Shown in pieces: positions 1 through 9,400 of a DNA stretch of 64,000 nt. The number at the start of each line of letters is the position of its first letter. The stretch's first letter is position 1. The translations under genes and the position numbers were made by a program. A model generated the notes under the pieces. It ran no database searches. It was not told where the DNA came from and was given only the letters and a program-made list of their open reading frames with translations. Source of the stretch: Planctomycetota bacterium (GTDB lineage Bacteria; Planctomycetota; Planctomycetia; Pirellulales; Lacipirellulaceae); assembly GCA_029781135.1 (NCBI GenBank), contig JAKOXH010000017.1, forward strand, positions 124,001-188,000, read 5' to 3'.

Positions 1-912
1 GAAGCCGCCATTCGCCAGTTGAGTTACCGGCCGAACGCGTTTGCCCGCGGGCTGATGCTGCGTAAGAGCGGCATCGTGGGGTTGGTGCTGCCCGACTTGC
101 ATGGCGAGTTCTATTCCGAGATCATTCGCGGCGCGAACATTCAAGCCCGCGAAACCGGCCACAACTTGCTGATTTCTTCCGCGATGCCGGGCGATGACGC
201 CAAGAGTTGGCTCTCGACGATCGGTCAGCACGCGCTGGTCGATGGCTTGGCGCTGATGGTCTCGGACACGATGGTCGCGGGCGTTGGCCCAACACTCGCG
301 GAATTGAACGTGCCGATTGTGGTGCTGGACGATGAAATCGAAGGGGTCGATCACGATGCGGTGATTATCGATCAGCAGCAGGGCGCGCTGGCGATGATGG
401 ATCATCTTTTGAATACGCGGGGCGCGCAGCGGATCTATTTCGTGGGCGGTGTGGAAACCAACATCGATACGCAGGCCCGTTACAAAGCGTATCGCGAAGC
501 ACTTCAACAAGCCGGGGTTAAGTCGCACAAAGACGACGTCTATCATTTGGACTACACGTATGACTCGGCGTATCAGCTGGCTTTGAAAAAGGCCCGAGCC
601 TGGGCGGGGCCGAAACATTTTGTGTTTGCCGCGAACGATGAGATGGCGGCCGGCATCATCGCCGGTGCTGCCGCCCAGGGTGTTTCGGTTCCGCAAGAGT
701 TGGGCGTCGTCGGCTTTGACGATACGCGCTTGGCGCAAATGATCAAGCCGCCGCTCACCACGGTGCGTGTGCCCATGTCGAAGATGGGGGCCACGGCGAT
801 CGAACTGCTGTGCCAGCGCCTGGCCGATCCCGAGCGGCCGCCGACCAAAGTTTCGTTGCCCGCGGAATTGGTCATCCGCGAATCGTGCGGCAACGGTGCG
901 AAGAACCCGTAA
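1..912 (+). CDS. LacI-family transcriptional regulator (5' end off window)
   Basis: The frame is open from base 1 (EAAIRQLSYRPNAFARGLML), so the helix-turn-helix lies outside the window and only the end of the DNA-binding domain, the hinge helix and the whole effector-binding domain are seen. The text from GIVGLVLPDL to the C-terminal GFDDTRLAQMIKPPLTTVRVPM is the standard Peripla_BP_3/LacI core, with the GVVGFDD motif that lines the sugar pocket. A TTG at 19 could pass as a start but falls inside the conserved domain. It is convergent with the sugar symporter. It is the obvious candidate to bind the palindromes at 3055, 6399, 13848, 15148 and 19150; that link is inferred from proximity. Confidence 0.93.
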   Translation, partial: EAAIRQLSYRPNAFARGLMLRKSGIVGLVLPDLHGEFYSEIIRGANIQARETGHNLLISSAMPGDDAKSWLSTIGQHALVDGLALMVSDTMVAGVGPTLAELNVPIVVLDDEIEGVDHDAVIIDQQQGALAMMDHLLNTRGAQRIYFVGGVETNIDTQARYKAYREALQQAGVKSHKDDVYHLDYTYDSAYQLALKKARAWAGPKHFVFAANDEMAAGIIAGAAAQGVSVPQELGVVGFDDTRLAQMIKPPLTTVRVPMSKMGATAIELLCQRLADPERPPTKVSLPAELVIRESCGNGAKNP

Positions 913-1028
913 TCGCACCGCAATTGCGTTTAGCGGCGGCGGCCGCGCCGCTGCGGAAACCAACTCGCCCAGTTGTCTGAGAGAAAAACCGTCCGCCCGT
1001 TCCAGGGACGAAGCCAGACCGCAACGTA

Positions 1029-2894
1029 CTACATTGTCGCCGCTCCTGCTGCCCGACGTTTGGCTAGAGCATCCTTGATTTCAAAGCTCCGCGCTTCGGT
1101 CAGCGGATACGTCAGCAACAGCAAAATCGAAACGACGCTCAGCGCGAGCGGCACGCCGATATCGAACAGGCGGAGTCGGAAGAGAGACAGCGGCGTCTGC
1201 TGCTTGAGCGGTGTGGTCTGCTCCAATAATGCGCTGCTCTGCTCCGCAACTTCCGCCGCATTAGCGGCCAATTCCTTACTCTTCTCGCGCAGCGCGATGA
1301 CTCTTGATCGTAATGTCTGCGTTTGCTCGATCAACTTGGCGATGTGCTCGGCATGGTTCGGATGTTCCTGGATTCTGCCGTCAAAGTGCCGGCGCAGGGT
1401 GTCGGTGCGAAAGATGGCTTTGTCCAACTGCTCATTGAGCATCTTGATGCGTGCTTCCGAGTCGACGTAATTCTGAGACTGCCATTTTTCGGCTTCGGCT
1501 TGAATTACCGCGAGGTCGCCGTGCAAATTGTCGACGATCACGTTCTGGCGTTCGTCGAATTGGGTGAACACGAGGAGCGCGCCCATGACCGCGCTGGCCA
1601 GGGCGCTACCCATTTTAATGAACCACCAGAAGACGGAGTAATACGTTCCTTCGGAACGCGTCCCGGTGTGGAGTTCATCCTCATCGCACACATCGCCGAC
1701 CATCGACGAGCCGAGCGTGAAAAACATGAGCATGCCGGCCGAAAGGAGCATCGTCGGCAGCAACACCAAATAGGGCCCCTCGACAGTGACGGTGCGGAAC
1801 GATTCCGTCGCCAAGCTAGCCGGCAGATCGAATTGAAACAGTGTGCCCGGCCGGTAACAGAAGATCTTCGAGACCTGCGCCGCGCACATCAACAAGATAG
1901 CGATGAGCAACGAATTCCTTTTGCCGACGCGCTTGCTGAGCCAGTTGAGCGGGAATACGGCCACGAGCGCGGTGACGGCCCACACCGTGCCATTGATTCC
2001 CATGAGCAAGCTGGCGGGCGTTACGTTGCCACCGTAGAGATAAAAGATCGTGATGTAATTGGCGAAGATCATCACGAAGTTGAAGCCCATCGCCAGCGTG
2101 AAGACCGTGCCGGTCAGAATTAGGAACGTCTTGTTGCTGATGGTCGTCCGCATGTCGTCCCAGAACTTCGTCTTCTTCTGTTCGCGGGCGACGGCGAAGC
2201 CCGGTTCGCGCAGCGACAGAAACCACCACACGGTCATCGGCGCCAGGACGAGCGCGATGAAAATGCTCACATAACGCATGCCGTCGATGAGATTGCCGCT
2301 CGTGCCGCGAAAGAATTGCAGATTCGCCAGAGCGATCAGCCAGGGCGTGCCCATAGCGAACAAGTTGCCGAGAAAGCTCTTGGCGCTGAATAAGCGTGTG
2401 CGTTCGTGGGGATCGAGCGACATCTCCAGCCCGAGTGCCCCGTGCGGAATTTCAAAGATCGCGCAGGAGGTGAAAAACACGAGCACGCCGGCCAAAATGT
2501 AGACCAGTTGAAAGCGGTTATAGCCGGTTTCCGTGGGAAACAAACTGTGAATCCAATCGCCACGCGGCACCCACCACATGGCGACGAAACTGGCGGCGAC
2601 GGCCAGACCGCCCACGAGTAGGTAGGGTCGTCGTCGTCCCCACGGCGTGCGAGAGTTATCGGAGACGTGGCCGATGATGGGATCGGAGAGCGCCTCCCAC
2701 AGCCGTGGGACGACCATAATCACGCCGAGCCAAAACGGATCGAGACCCAGCGAGATATTTCCCAGCAGGCTCATCAGCTGCCCAGCGATATTGAACAGGG
2801 CGATGGGGATCAGGCCGCCCATGCCGAAGGCGATGAGTTGGTTCCACGGAACGCGGTCTTCCGCGGCGGTCGTGTGACGGTCCGGCGTCGACAT
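1029..2894 (-). CDS. GPH-type MFS sugar:cation symporter with C-terminal coiled-coil insert
   Basis: An inner-membrane sugar symporter of the glycoside-pentoside-hexuronide group (MFS_2). The N-terminal half has the family signature (PRLWEALSDPIIGHVSDNSR then GRRRPYLLVGG, about residues 45-80) and the expected hydrophobic helices. At 621 residues it is far longer than the usual 450-500. The excess is a hydrophilic, Glu/Lys/Gln-rich, heptad-like stretch at roughly residues 460-575, followed by one more hydrophobic segment (GVPLALSVVSILLLLTYPL). It diverges from the ABC importer genes and shares their upstream region, which carries the palindrome at 3055. The substrate is probably the sugar handled by the neighbouring glycosidases. 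Confidence 0.88.
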   Translation of the reverse strand: MSTPDRHTTAAEDRVPWNQLIAFGMGGLIPIALFNIAGQLMSLLGNISLGLDPFWLGVIMVVPRLWEALSDPIIGHVSDNSRTPWGRRRPYLLVGGLAVAASFVAMWWVPRGDWIHSLFPTETGYNRFQLVYILAGVLVFFTSCAIFEIPHGALGLEMSLDPHERTRLFSAKSFLGNLFAMGTPWLIALANLQFFRGTSGNLIDGMRYVSIFIALVLAPMTVWWFLSLREPGFAVAREQKKTKFWDDMRTTISNKTFLILTGTVFTLAMGFNFVMIFANYITIFYLYGGNVTPASLLMGINGTVWAVTALVAVFPLNWLSKRVGKRNSLLIAILLMCAAQVSKIFCYRPGTLFQFDLPASLATESFRTVTVEGPYLVLLPTMLLSAGMLMFFTLGSSMVGDVCDEDELHTGTRSEGTYYSVFWWFIKMGSALASAVMGALLVFTQFDERQNVIVDNLHGDLAVIQAEAEKWQSQNYVDSEARIKMLNEQLDKAIFRTDTLRRHFDGRIQEHPNHAEHIAKLIEQTQTLRSRVIALREKSKELAANAAEVAEQSSALLEQTTPLKQQTPLSLFRLRLFDIGVPLALSVVSILLLLTYPLTEARSFEIKDALAKRRAAGAATM

Positions 2895-3039
2895 GAGACT
2901 TGATCCTTATTCGGGACCGGGCGAGGATGGGGCCCTGGGAACGCGAGGTCCGAGGCCTGCGACAGCGCCCGAGGCTGAACGAGATGTGAGCCAACCCCGA
3001 TCCCGCTCCGGGAGCTCGCCCATTTCCGTAACCTTAGAC

Positions 3040-3068
3040 TACAATCGGCGAAACCGAAAGCGCTTGCA
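3040..3068 (+). promoter_or_regulatory. Candidate LacI-type operator and -10 box before the ABC importer
   Basis: CGAAAGCGCTTGCA at 3055-3068 matches 12 of 14 positions of the perfect palindrome TGAAAGCGCTTTCA found elsewhere in the locus. A TACAAT at 3040-3045 lies ten bases upstream and could be the -10 box, which would put the operator at the transcription start. I see no convincing -35. The site lies between divergent symporter and binding-protein genes and could act on both. Confidence 0.6.
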
Positions 3069-3177
3069 ACATAGATTTTTGCCGCACCCCCGCCGTGACA
3101 ATGATCCGCCGTTTAGCCGCGACGCGCAAGCGGAGCGCGCGCAACGATTGCGCTATCGGCATTAAGCGAGGATCCGA

Positions 3178-4467
3178 ATGCGATTTCATACCGCCAAGAC
3201 GGTTGCCGTTTGTTTGCTCGGAATGGTCGCAGCGGGATGTACGTCCGACAAGTCGGCCCGGATCACGCTGCATTTCTGGGCGATCGGCACCGAGGTGGAG
3301 AAAATCGGCGAATTGTTCGCCGACTTCGAGCGGCAAAACCCCGGTGTGCGAGTCGAGGTGCAGCAACTGGCCTGGTCGGCCGCCCACGAAAAACTACTCA
3401 CGGCCTTCGTCGGCGATGCGTTGCCGGATGTCTTTCAAATCGGTAACACCTGGATACCAGAATTTGCCACGCTCCGTGCGCTGGAACCACTGGATCAGTG
3501 GGTACAGAAGTCGTCGGCTGTCGTTCCGGCGGATTACTTTGCCGGGCTCTGGGAAACCAATCGGATGAGCGACCGCTTATATGGTGTGCCCTGGTATGCC
3601 GATACGCGCGTGCTGTTCTACCGCAAGAGCATGTTGGCCAATGCCGGCTGGCCGCAGCCGCCACGGACGTGGAGCGAGTGGCTCGCCGCCATGCGGGACA
3701 TCAAGCGCAAGGTGAACCCGCACGGCTACGCGATCTTGATGCCGACGAACGAATGGGAGCATCTCACGATCTTGGGACTACAAACGGGGACGGCGATGCT
3801 TCGCGATGATGGCCGATATGCGAATTTCAATAGCCCGGAATTCCGGCGAGCGCTCGAGTTCTACGCCACGATTTTTGCTGAGCAGCTCGCTCCGCCGGTG
3901 CGGAACACGGAGATTTCGAATTATTGGGAAGAGTTTGCGCGGGGGTATTTTGCGATGTATATCACCGGCCCGTGGAACATCGGCGAGTTTCGCCGACTCA
4001 TGCCGGCCGACAAACAGGACGACTGGGCGACAGCGCCAATCCCCCGACCCGACGGAGCTGCGTTCAGCATTTCACAGGCGGGCGGCAGCGGATTGGCAAT
4101 CGCCCGATCTTCACGCCATAAGGACGCGGCGTGGCGCTTCATCGAATATCTCTCACGGCCAGAGCAACTCGTGCGGCTCTACAAACTAACCGGCAACTTG
4201 CCGCCGCGTGAGTCGGCGTGGAAGCTGGGGCAGATAGAGAGCGATCCACCCGTCCGCGCATTCCACGAACAGCTTCAACACGCGGTGCCGCTGCCGCGGG
4301 TCCCTGAATGGGATAAGATGACCACTAAAATCATAGAGGCAGGGCAAGCGGTTGTGGCCCACCGCTCGACGATCGATGCCGCACTGGCCGAGTTGAACCG
4401 TGCCGTGAACGACATCCTGGAGAAACGCCGTTGGGTATTAGCGCAACACGCGCAATCGCCAAATTGA
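3178..4467 (+). CDS. ABC transporter extracellular sugar-binding lipoprotein
   Basis: The substrate receptor of a carbohydrate ABC importer (SBP_bac_1 type, 429 residues, usual length). It starts with a lipoprotein signal peptide whose lipobox is MVAAGC (Cys about residue 21), so the mature protein should be anchored in a membrane. The body has the familiar landmarks ALPDVFQIGNTWIPEF, LYGVPWYADTRVLFYRK and YFAMYITGPWNIGEFR. Two permease genes follow. In beta-1,2-glucan loci of Firmicutes the equivalent gene encodes a sophoro-oligosaccharide-binding protein beside a GH94 enzyme; that the ligand is the same here is inference from the gene order. Confidence 0.92.
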   Translation: MRFHTAKTVAVCLLGMVAAGCTSDKSARITLHFWAIGTEVEKIGELFADFERQNPGVRVEVQQLAWSAAHEKLLTAFVGDALPDVFQIGNTWIPEFATLRALEPLDQWVQKSSAVVPADYFAGLWETNRMSDRLYGVPWYADTRVLFYRKSMLANAGWPQPPRTWSEWLAAMRDIKRKVNPHGYAILMPTNEWEHLTILGLQTGTAMLRDDGRYANFNSPEFRRALEFYATIFAEQLAPPVRNTEISNYWEEFARGYFAMYITGPWNIGEFRRLMPADKQDDWATAPIPRPDGAAFSISQAGGSGLAIARSSRHKDAAWRFIEYLSRPEQLVRLYKLTGNLPPRESAWKLGQIESDPPVRAFHEQLQHAVPLPRVPEWDKMTTKIIEAGQAVVAHRSTIDAALAELNRAVNDILEKRRWVLAQHAQSPN

Positions 4468-4533
4468 GATCCCATTGAAGGGTGGCACGCCCTGACAGGG
4501 CGTGGTTTGCGTGTGGGAGGCTCTGCATCACTT

Positions 4534-4604
4534 GTGGGAGGCGTCTCCGACGCCGATTACGATTACCGCGGCAACACGTCATCGGCCTCGGAGAGGCCTC
4601 CCAC
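4534..4604. repeat. Dispersed palindromic repeat, family A (copy 1)
   Basis: The left arm at 4534-4557 begins GTGGGAGGCGTCTCCGACGC and the right arm at 4581-4604 ends GAGAGGCCTCCCAC. Related copies occur at 53728-53816 and 58885-58955. It separates the binding-protein gene from the first permease inside the presumed operon. Confidence 0.8.
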
Positions 4605-4620
4605 AAACCATTTGCCACAC

Positions 4621-5520
4621 ATGTCCCAATCAATGCGAACGTTTCAACCTATTCTCAAACCGGCCTACTGTTTTCTAGCGCCAGCGTTGCTGGTGCTGGT
4701 GCTGTTTTTCTTTGCCCCGATTGTCGCGGCATTTGCGTTGAGCCTCACCGATTTCGACATTTACGCCTTTGTCGATCGCAGCAGTGCGCGCGTGGTCGGG
4801 CTGGCGAATTATCAGCGGCTCCTCGGTGATCCACTATTTTGGCAAGCGCTAGGGAATACGGTTTATTTCGTAGTCGTGGGCGGGCTGCTGACTGTCTTCC
4901 TCTCGTTAGCGACGGCCCTGCTCGTAAGTGCGAAACTCGCGAGGTTTCCCGCGATCTGGCGAACGGCGTTCTTTGGTCCCGTGGTCACCACGATGGTCGC
5001 CGTGGCGATCGTGTGGCGGTACTTGTACCACACACGCTATGGCATGCTGAACCAGGCGCTGGGCTGGCTGGGAATCGGCCCGATCGACTGGCTGGGCGAC
5101 CCGCGCTGGGCAATGCTGGCGATTATCCTGCTCGCCGTGTGGAAGAACTTCGGTTACAACATGGTGATTTTCGTGGCCGGCCTGCAAAGTATTCCCGAGG
5201 AAATGTACGACGCGGCCCGGATCGACGGCGCGGGCGCGTGGCACACATTCTGGCATGTGAAGCTGCCGCTCTTGGCGCCCACATTCTTCTTTGTCGGCAT
5301 CACGACAATGATCGGCTATTTCCAACTGTTTGCCGAGCCGTACGTGATGACGCAAGGGGACCCGCTGCACAGCACCTACAGCTTGGTCATGTACATGTAC
5401 GAAGAAGGATTCCGCTGGTGGAACGTCGGGTTCGCCTCGGCGATTGCGTTCGTGCTGTTCGTAATCGTATTGGGCATCACCGGCGTGCAGGTCTGGTGGC
5501 AGCGAGGTGGCCGGGAATGA
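4621..5520 (+). CDS. ABC sugar transporter permease (MalF/UgpA type)
   Basis: An inner-membrane permease of a carbohydrate importer, about 299 residues with six predicted membrane segments. The EAA loop that contacts the ATPase is clear at about residues 195-215 (YDAARIDGAGAWHTFWHVKL). The frame opens earlier, at a TTG at 4507, but that stretch is only the family A repeat read as protein; the ATG at 4621 directly precedes normal permease sequence. It overlaps the next gene by four bases, suggesting coupled translation. It works with the lipoprotein at 3178. Confidence 0.92.
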   Translation: MSQSMRTFQPILKPAYCFLAPALLVLVLFFFAPIVAAFALSLTDFDIYAFVDRSSARVVGLANYQRLLGDPLFWQALGNTVYFVVVGGLLTVFLSLATALLVSAKLARFPAIWRTAFFGPVVTTMVAVAIVWRYLYHTRYGMLNQALGWLGIGPIDWLGDPRWAMLAIILLAVWKNFGYNMVIFVAGLQSIPEEMYDAARIDGAGAWHTFWHVKLPLLAPTFFFVGITTMIGYFQLFAEPYVMTQGDPLHSTYSLVMYMYEEGFRWWNVGFASAIAFVLFVIVLGITGVQVWWQRGGRE

Positions 5521-6338
5521 GCATGCGGCTACAAACATGGTTCATCCACGCGGCGCTTTTCGTCATGGCTGCGATCACGCTCTTTCCGCTGGTATGGATG
5601 TTGTCGGCCTCGTTGATGCCGGCGGGCGAGGCCCAATCGCTGCCGCCACCACTGGTGCCGAGCCGCATCACGCTGGCGAACTACGGCGAACTCTTCGAGC
5701 GACTCAATGTAGGCAGGTACTTTGCAAATAGCTTTTTTGTTGCTTCCTCCGTTACGCTGCTCTCGCTCGTTATCAACTCGATGGCCGGGTATGCGTTGGC
5801 GAAGTTACGGTTTGCGGGTCGCGATCGCTTGTTCCGCTTGTTGATTGCCGGGCTGGTTGTTCCCGCCCAGGTGGCGATGATTCCGCTCTTTCTGCTGCTC
5901 AAGCAATTGGGGCTGATCAACACCTATTGGGCCGTGATCCTGCCGGCGATGGCCAGCATCTTCGGCATTTTTCTCATTCGCCAGTACGCGCTGTCGATTC
6001 CCGATTCGCTGCTGGATGCAGCCCGCATGGATGGAGCATCTGAATGGCGAATCTATCGGTCCGTCGTTTTGCCGCTGCTCAGGCCGATTCTGGCGACCCT
6101 CGGCGTCTTTACGTTTATGACCACGTGGAATGACTTCATGTGGCCGCTAGTTGCCCTGATCGACGGCAACCTGCGGACATTGCCCGTGGCGTTGGCCGTG
6201 CTTTCGGGTGAACACGTCCAGCAGACTGAGCTGATGATGGCTGGCTCGGTGGTGACGTTGCTGCCCGTCCTGCTGTTATTTCTTCTGGTTCAACGGTATT
6301 ACGTGACGGGAATTGTCGCCGGGAGCGTCAAGGAATAG
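5517..6338 (+). CDS. ABC sugar transporter permease (MalG/UgpE type)
   Basis: The second inner-membrane permease, 273 residues. The start is the ATG whose last bases overlap the TGA of the upstream permease. The EAA loop DAARMDGASEW lies at residues 167-177, followed by the conserved VVLPLLRPILATLGVFTF and FMTTWNDFMWPL. The two permeases would form the heteromeric channel. No MsmK/UgpC-type ATPase is encoded anywhere in the window, so the importer must borrow one made elsewhere. Confidence 0.93.
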   Translation: MSMRLQTWFIHAALFVMAAITLFPLVWMLSASLMPAGEAQSLPPPLVPSRITLANYGELFERLNVGRYFANSFFVASSVTLLSLVINSMAGYALAKLRFAGRDRLFRLLIAGLVVPAQVAMIPLFLLLKQLGLINTYWAVILPAMASIFGIFLIRQYALSIPDSLLDAARMDGASEWRIYRSVVLPLLRPILATLGVFTFMTTWNDFMWPLVALIDGNLRTLPVALAVLSGEHVQQTELMMAGSVVTLLPVLLLFLLVQRYYVTGIVAGSVKE

Positions 6339-6379
6339 GCATTTTGGGCGAACTACTCGCCAGAAGGCCTGCCGGTAGT

Positions 6380-6426
6380 TACACTGAACTTGCGAGACTG
6401 AAAGCGCTTTCGGTTCGTCTCGCAAG
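6380..6426 (+). promoter_or_regulatory. LacI-type operator inside a 10-bp inverted repeat before the GH94 gene
   Basis: TGAAAGCGCTTTCG at 6399-6412 is a 13/14 match to the locus palindrome. It sits in the 18-base loop between perfect 10-base arms, CTTGCGAGAC (6389-6398) and GTCTCGCAAG (6417-6426). A TACACT at 6380 could be a -10 box. The arms could form a hairpin that ends permease transcription, or a second binding dyad; the sequence alone does not decide. Confidence 0.62.
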
Positions 6427-6446
6427 CCACTTTTCGAACATCTGCC

Positions 6447-9400
6447 ATGAAGCTCGCCCCAGTCAAACTTGATCGAGAACACCTAACGGGTCAAAGTAGC
6501 TGCGTGCGCTCGAACCCCGATTATCTTGTTTTGTCCAACGGTCGATACCGTGTTCGCCTGACGGAAGTTGGCAGCGGCCAGGCGGAGTTCAATGGCTGGG
6601 CCGTTTCGCGCAGCGGCGGCGACCAGGTTTGCGATGGCGATGGTTTTTATGTGTACTTGCGCGATTTGGATGATGATTTCGTGTGGTCGGCCGGTTATCA
6701 ACCCACACGCGTCAAGCCAGCCAAGTACGAATTCCGCTGCCACGAGCACAGCGCCGAAATCTCGCGGTTGGATCGCGAAATTGAGTGCCAGCTTACGGTC
6801 TTCGTTTCGCAGCAGCACGATTTTGAAATCCGGCTCTGCGAGTTGACCAATCGGGCGAATACGCCGCGTCGGATTGAAATCACGAGCTACGTGGAATGGG
6901 TGCTCGGCTCGAAAGAGGGCGATGCCAATCACCCCGCGTTCTCGAAGTTGTTTGTGGAGACGCAGCTTTGTGCCCAGCGGAACGCGATTCTCGCTCGTCG
7001 TCGGCCGCGGCAAAACGATGATCCCGATATTTTGGGCGTTCACGCCATCCTCGGAGCCGGCGCGCCGGAAACCGCGGGTGTTGAATTCGAGACGAATCGG
7101 ATGCGATTCATTGGCCGCGGCCGCTCGTTGCGGGCGCCGGCGGCGCTCGATCCCGCAGCGAAACTAACCGGCGATAGCGGCCCGGTGCTCGATCCGGTGG
7201 CCAGCTTGCGAACCATCGTCACATTGGAACCGGGCCAATCGCGGGAAGTGGCGTTTCTGCTGGGTGCCGCCAGCACTCGGGCGGCGATCGACGAAATGCT
7301 GCACGAAATGGCCGATTTGAACGCCGTCCATGCGCTGCTCGAAGATGTGAAAGCGACGGAAGGCACGCTATCGCCGCAGGCCGCATCCACCAACGGGCAT
7401 CCCGCCGCAGCCCGCCCTGCGTTCGCAGACGCCATTTTGGATGAAAAGTACAAGCCGTTAGCGGAAGACCGTCATCAGCCAGGTACCACGGCCAGTCCTG
7501 CGGAGTTGTTGTTCGACAACGGTTACGGCGGTTTCACACCGGATGGCCAAGAATACATCGTGCGGCTGACGGCGGATGGAAACGGTCAGTATCGTCGGCC
7601 ACCGATGCCGTGGGTCAACGTCGTCGCCAATGAGCACGCCGGCTTTTTGGTGACGGAAAGCGGGGCTGGCTATACTTGGGGTGGCAATAGCCGGATCAAT
7701 CGCCTCACGGCCTGGCACAACGATCCCGTGTGCGATCCGTACGCCGAAGCGTTTTGGATTCGCGACGATGAAGAAGGCGTTTTCTGGTCGCCCGCGCCGG
7801 GTCCCACTCCCTCGGGCCACGATTATCGCGTGCGGCATGGCTTCGGCTATTCGGTCTTCGAGAGCAGGGCGCATGAACTCGAACAAGAACTCACGATGTT
7901 CATGCTCCACGATGAACCGGTGAAAGTCGCTCGGCTGCGGCTGGTGAATCATAGTTCGCAAACGCGTCGGTTATCGCTGTTCTCGTTCGTGCATTGGGGG
8001 CTGGGCGGCTTGGCGTATGAAACGGTCAACCAGGTCGTGACATCAGCGGAAGATTCGCCGCCCGTCATCTGGGCACGCAATCCGCAACGCGATTTGTACG
8101 GCAAACACGTGGCGTTCTCGGTGCCGGTGGTCGACGAATCGAGTCGCTGTGAGATTTCCTACACGGCGGATCGCCAGGCATTTATTGGCCAGTACCGCGA
8201 CCTTGCCGCCCCAGCCGCCGTCGTTTCTTCGGTGACGCTCGATGGCGAAACGGGGCAAAGTATTGATCCGTGTGCGGCGTGGCAATTGTCGATCGAACTG
8301 GCGCCCGGCGCCGCGTTCGAATGTGCTTTTTTGCTGGGTGAAACTGGGGACATCGACGCTGCTCGCAACTTGATCGCGACGTATGACGGCGTGGCGAGCA
8401 TCGAACAAGCATTGCAGGCCACGCGGCAATTCTGGCGCGATGCACTCACGGCGATTACGGTCGAAACACCGGCCCGCGAAATCGATTTGGTGACCAATGG
8501 CTGGCTGGCGTACCAAAATTTGAGTTGCCGGATGTGGGCGCGTTCGGCCTATTATCAACCGGGCGGCGCGTATGGTTATCGAGATCAATTGCAGGATTCG
8601 GCCGCACTGACATACTTATTGCCGGAAGTAACCCGGGCGCAAATTCTGCGCCATGCCAGCCGGCAGTTTGTCGAAGGCGACGTGCTTCACTGGTGGCATC
8701 CCGATACCGAATACGGCCTCCGCACGCGGTTTTCGGACGACTTGCTCTGGCTGCCGCTGCTTACCGCGGAGTATGTAAACCGCACGGGCGATGCGGCTAT
8801 TCTCGAGGAAGTGACGCCGTTCGTCTCGGCGCCGCCGCTGGCGGCTGGCCATCAAGAAGCGTACCTGCGGCCAGAGATTACCGAGGAATCGGCCACCGTG
8901 TACGAGCACTGCTGCCGGGCGCTCGATCGTGGCCTCACTTGCGGCGCTCATGGCCTGCCGCTCATCGGTTGCGGCGATTGGAACGACGGCATGAGCTGCG
9001 TCGGTCGCGATGGCCAAGGCGAAAGCGTGTGGCTCGGGTTCTTCATCGAACACCTGTTGCAGAAGTTCTTGCCGCTGTGCTCAGCCAGAAATGACCATGC
9101 CCGCGTGGCCCGCTATAACGAATATCGCAAACAACTCATTGAAGCCCTAAATACTACTGGCTGGGATGGCAATTGGTATCGGCGTGCGTACTACGATAAT
9201 GGGCAGCCGCTCGGGTCGATCGAAAGCGATGAATGCCAAATCGATGCGTTGGCGCAAGCGTGGGCTGTCATCTCGGGTGTCGCCTCGCCGGAGCGGGCCG
9301 ACATGGCCGTCCAGGCGGTGGAAGAGCGGCTCATTTCGAACGACGACGGGCTGATTCGGCTCCTCACGCCGCCCTTCAGCAAAACGCCGAACAATCCTGG

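Noticed and set aside
4839..5516. Open extension in front of the MalG-type permease
   Set aside because: It is a second frame over the MalF-type permease; the ATGA overlap gives the true start.
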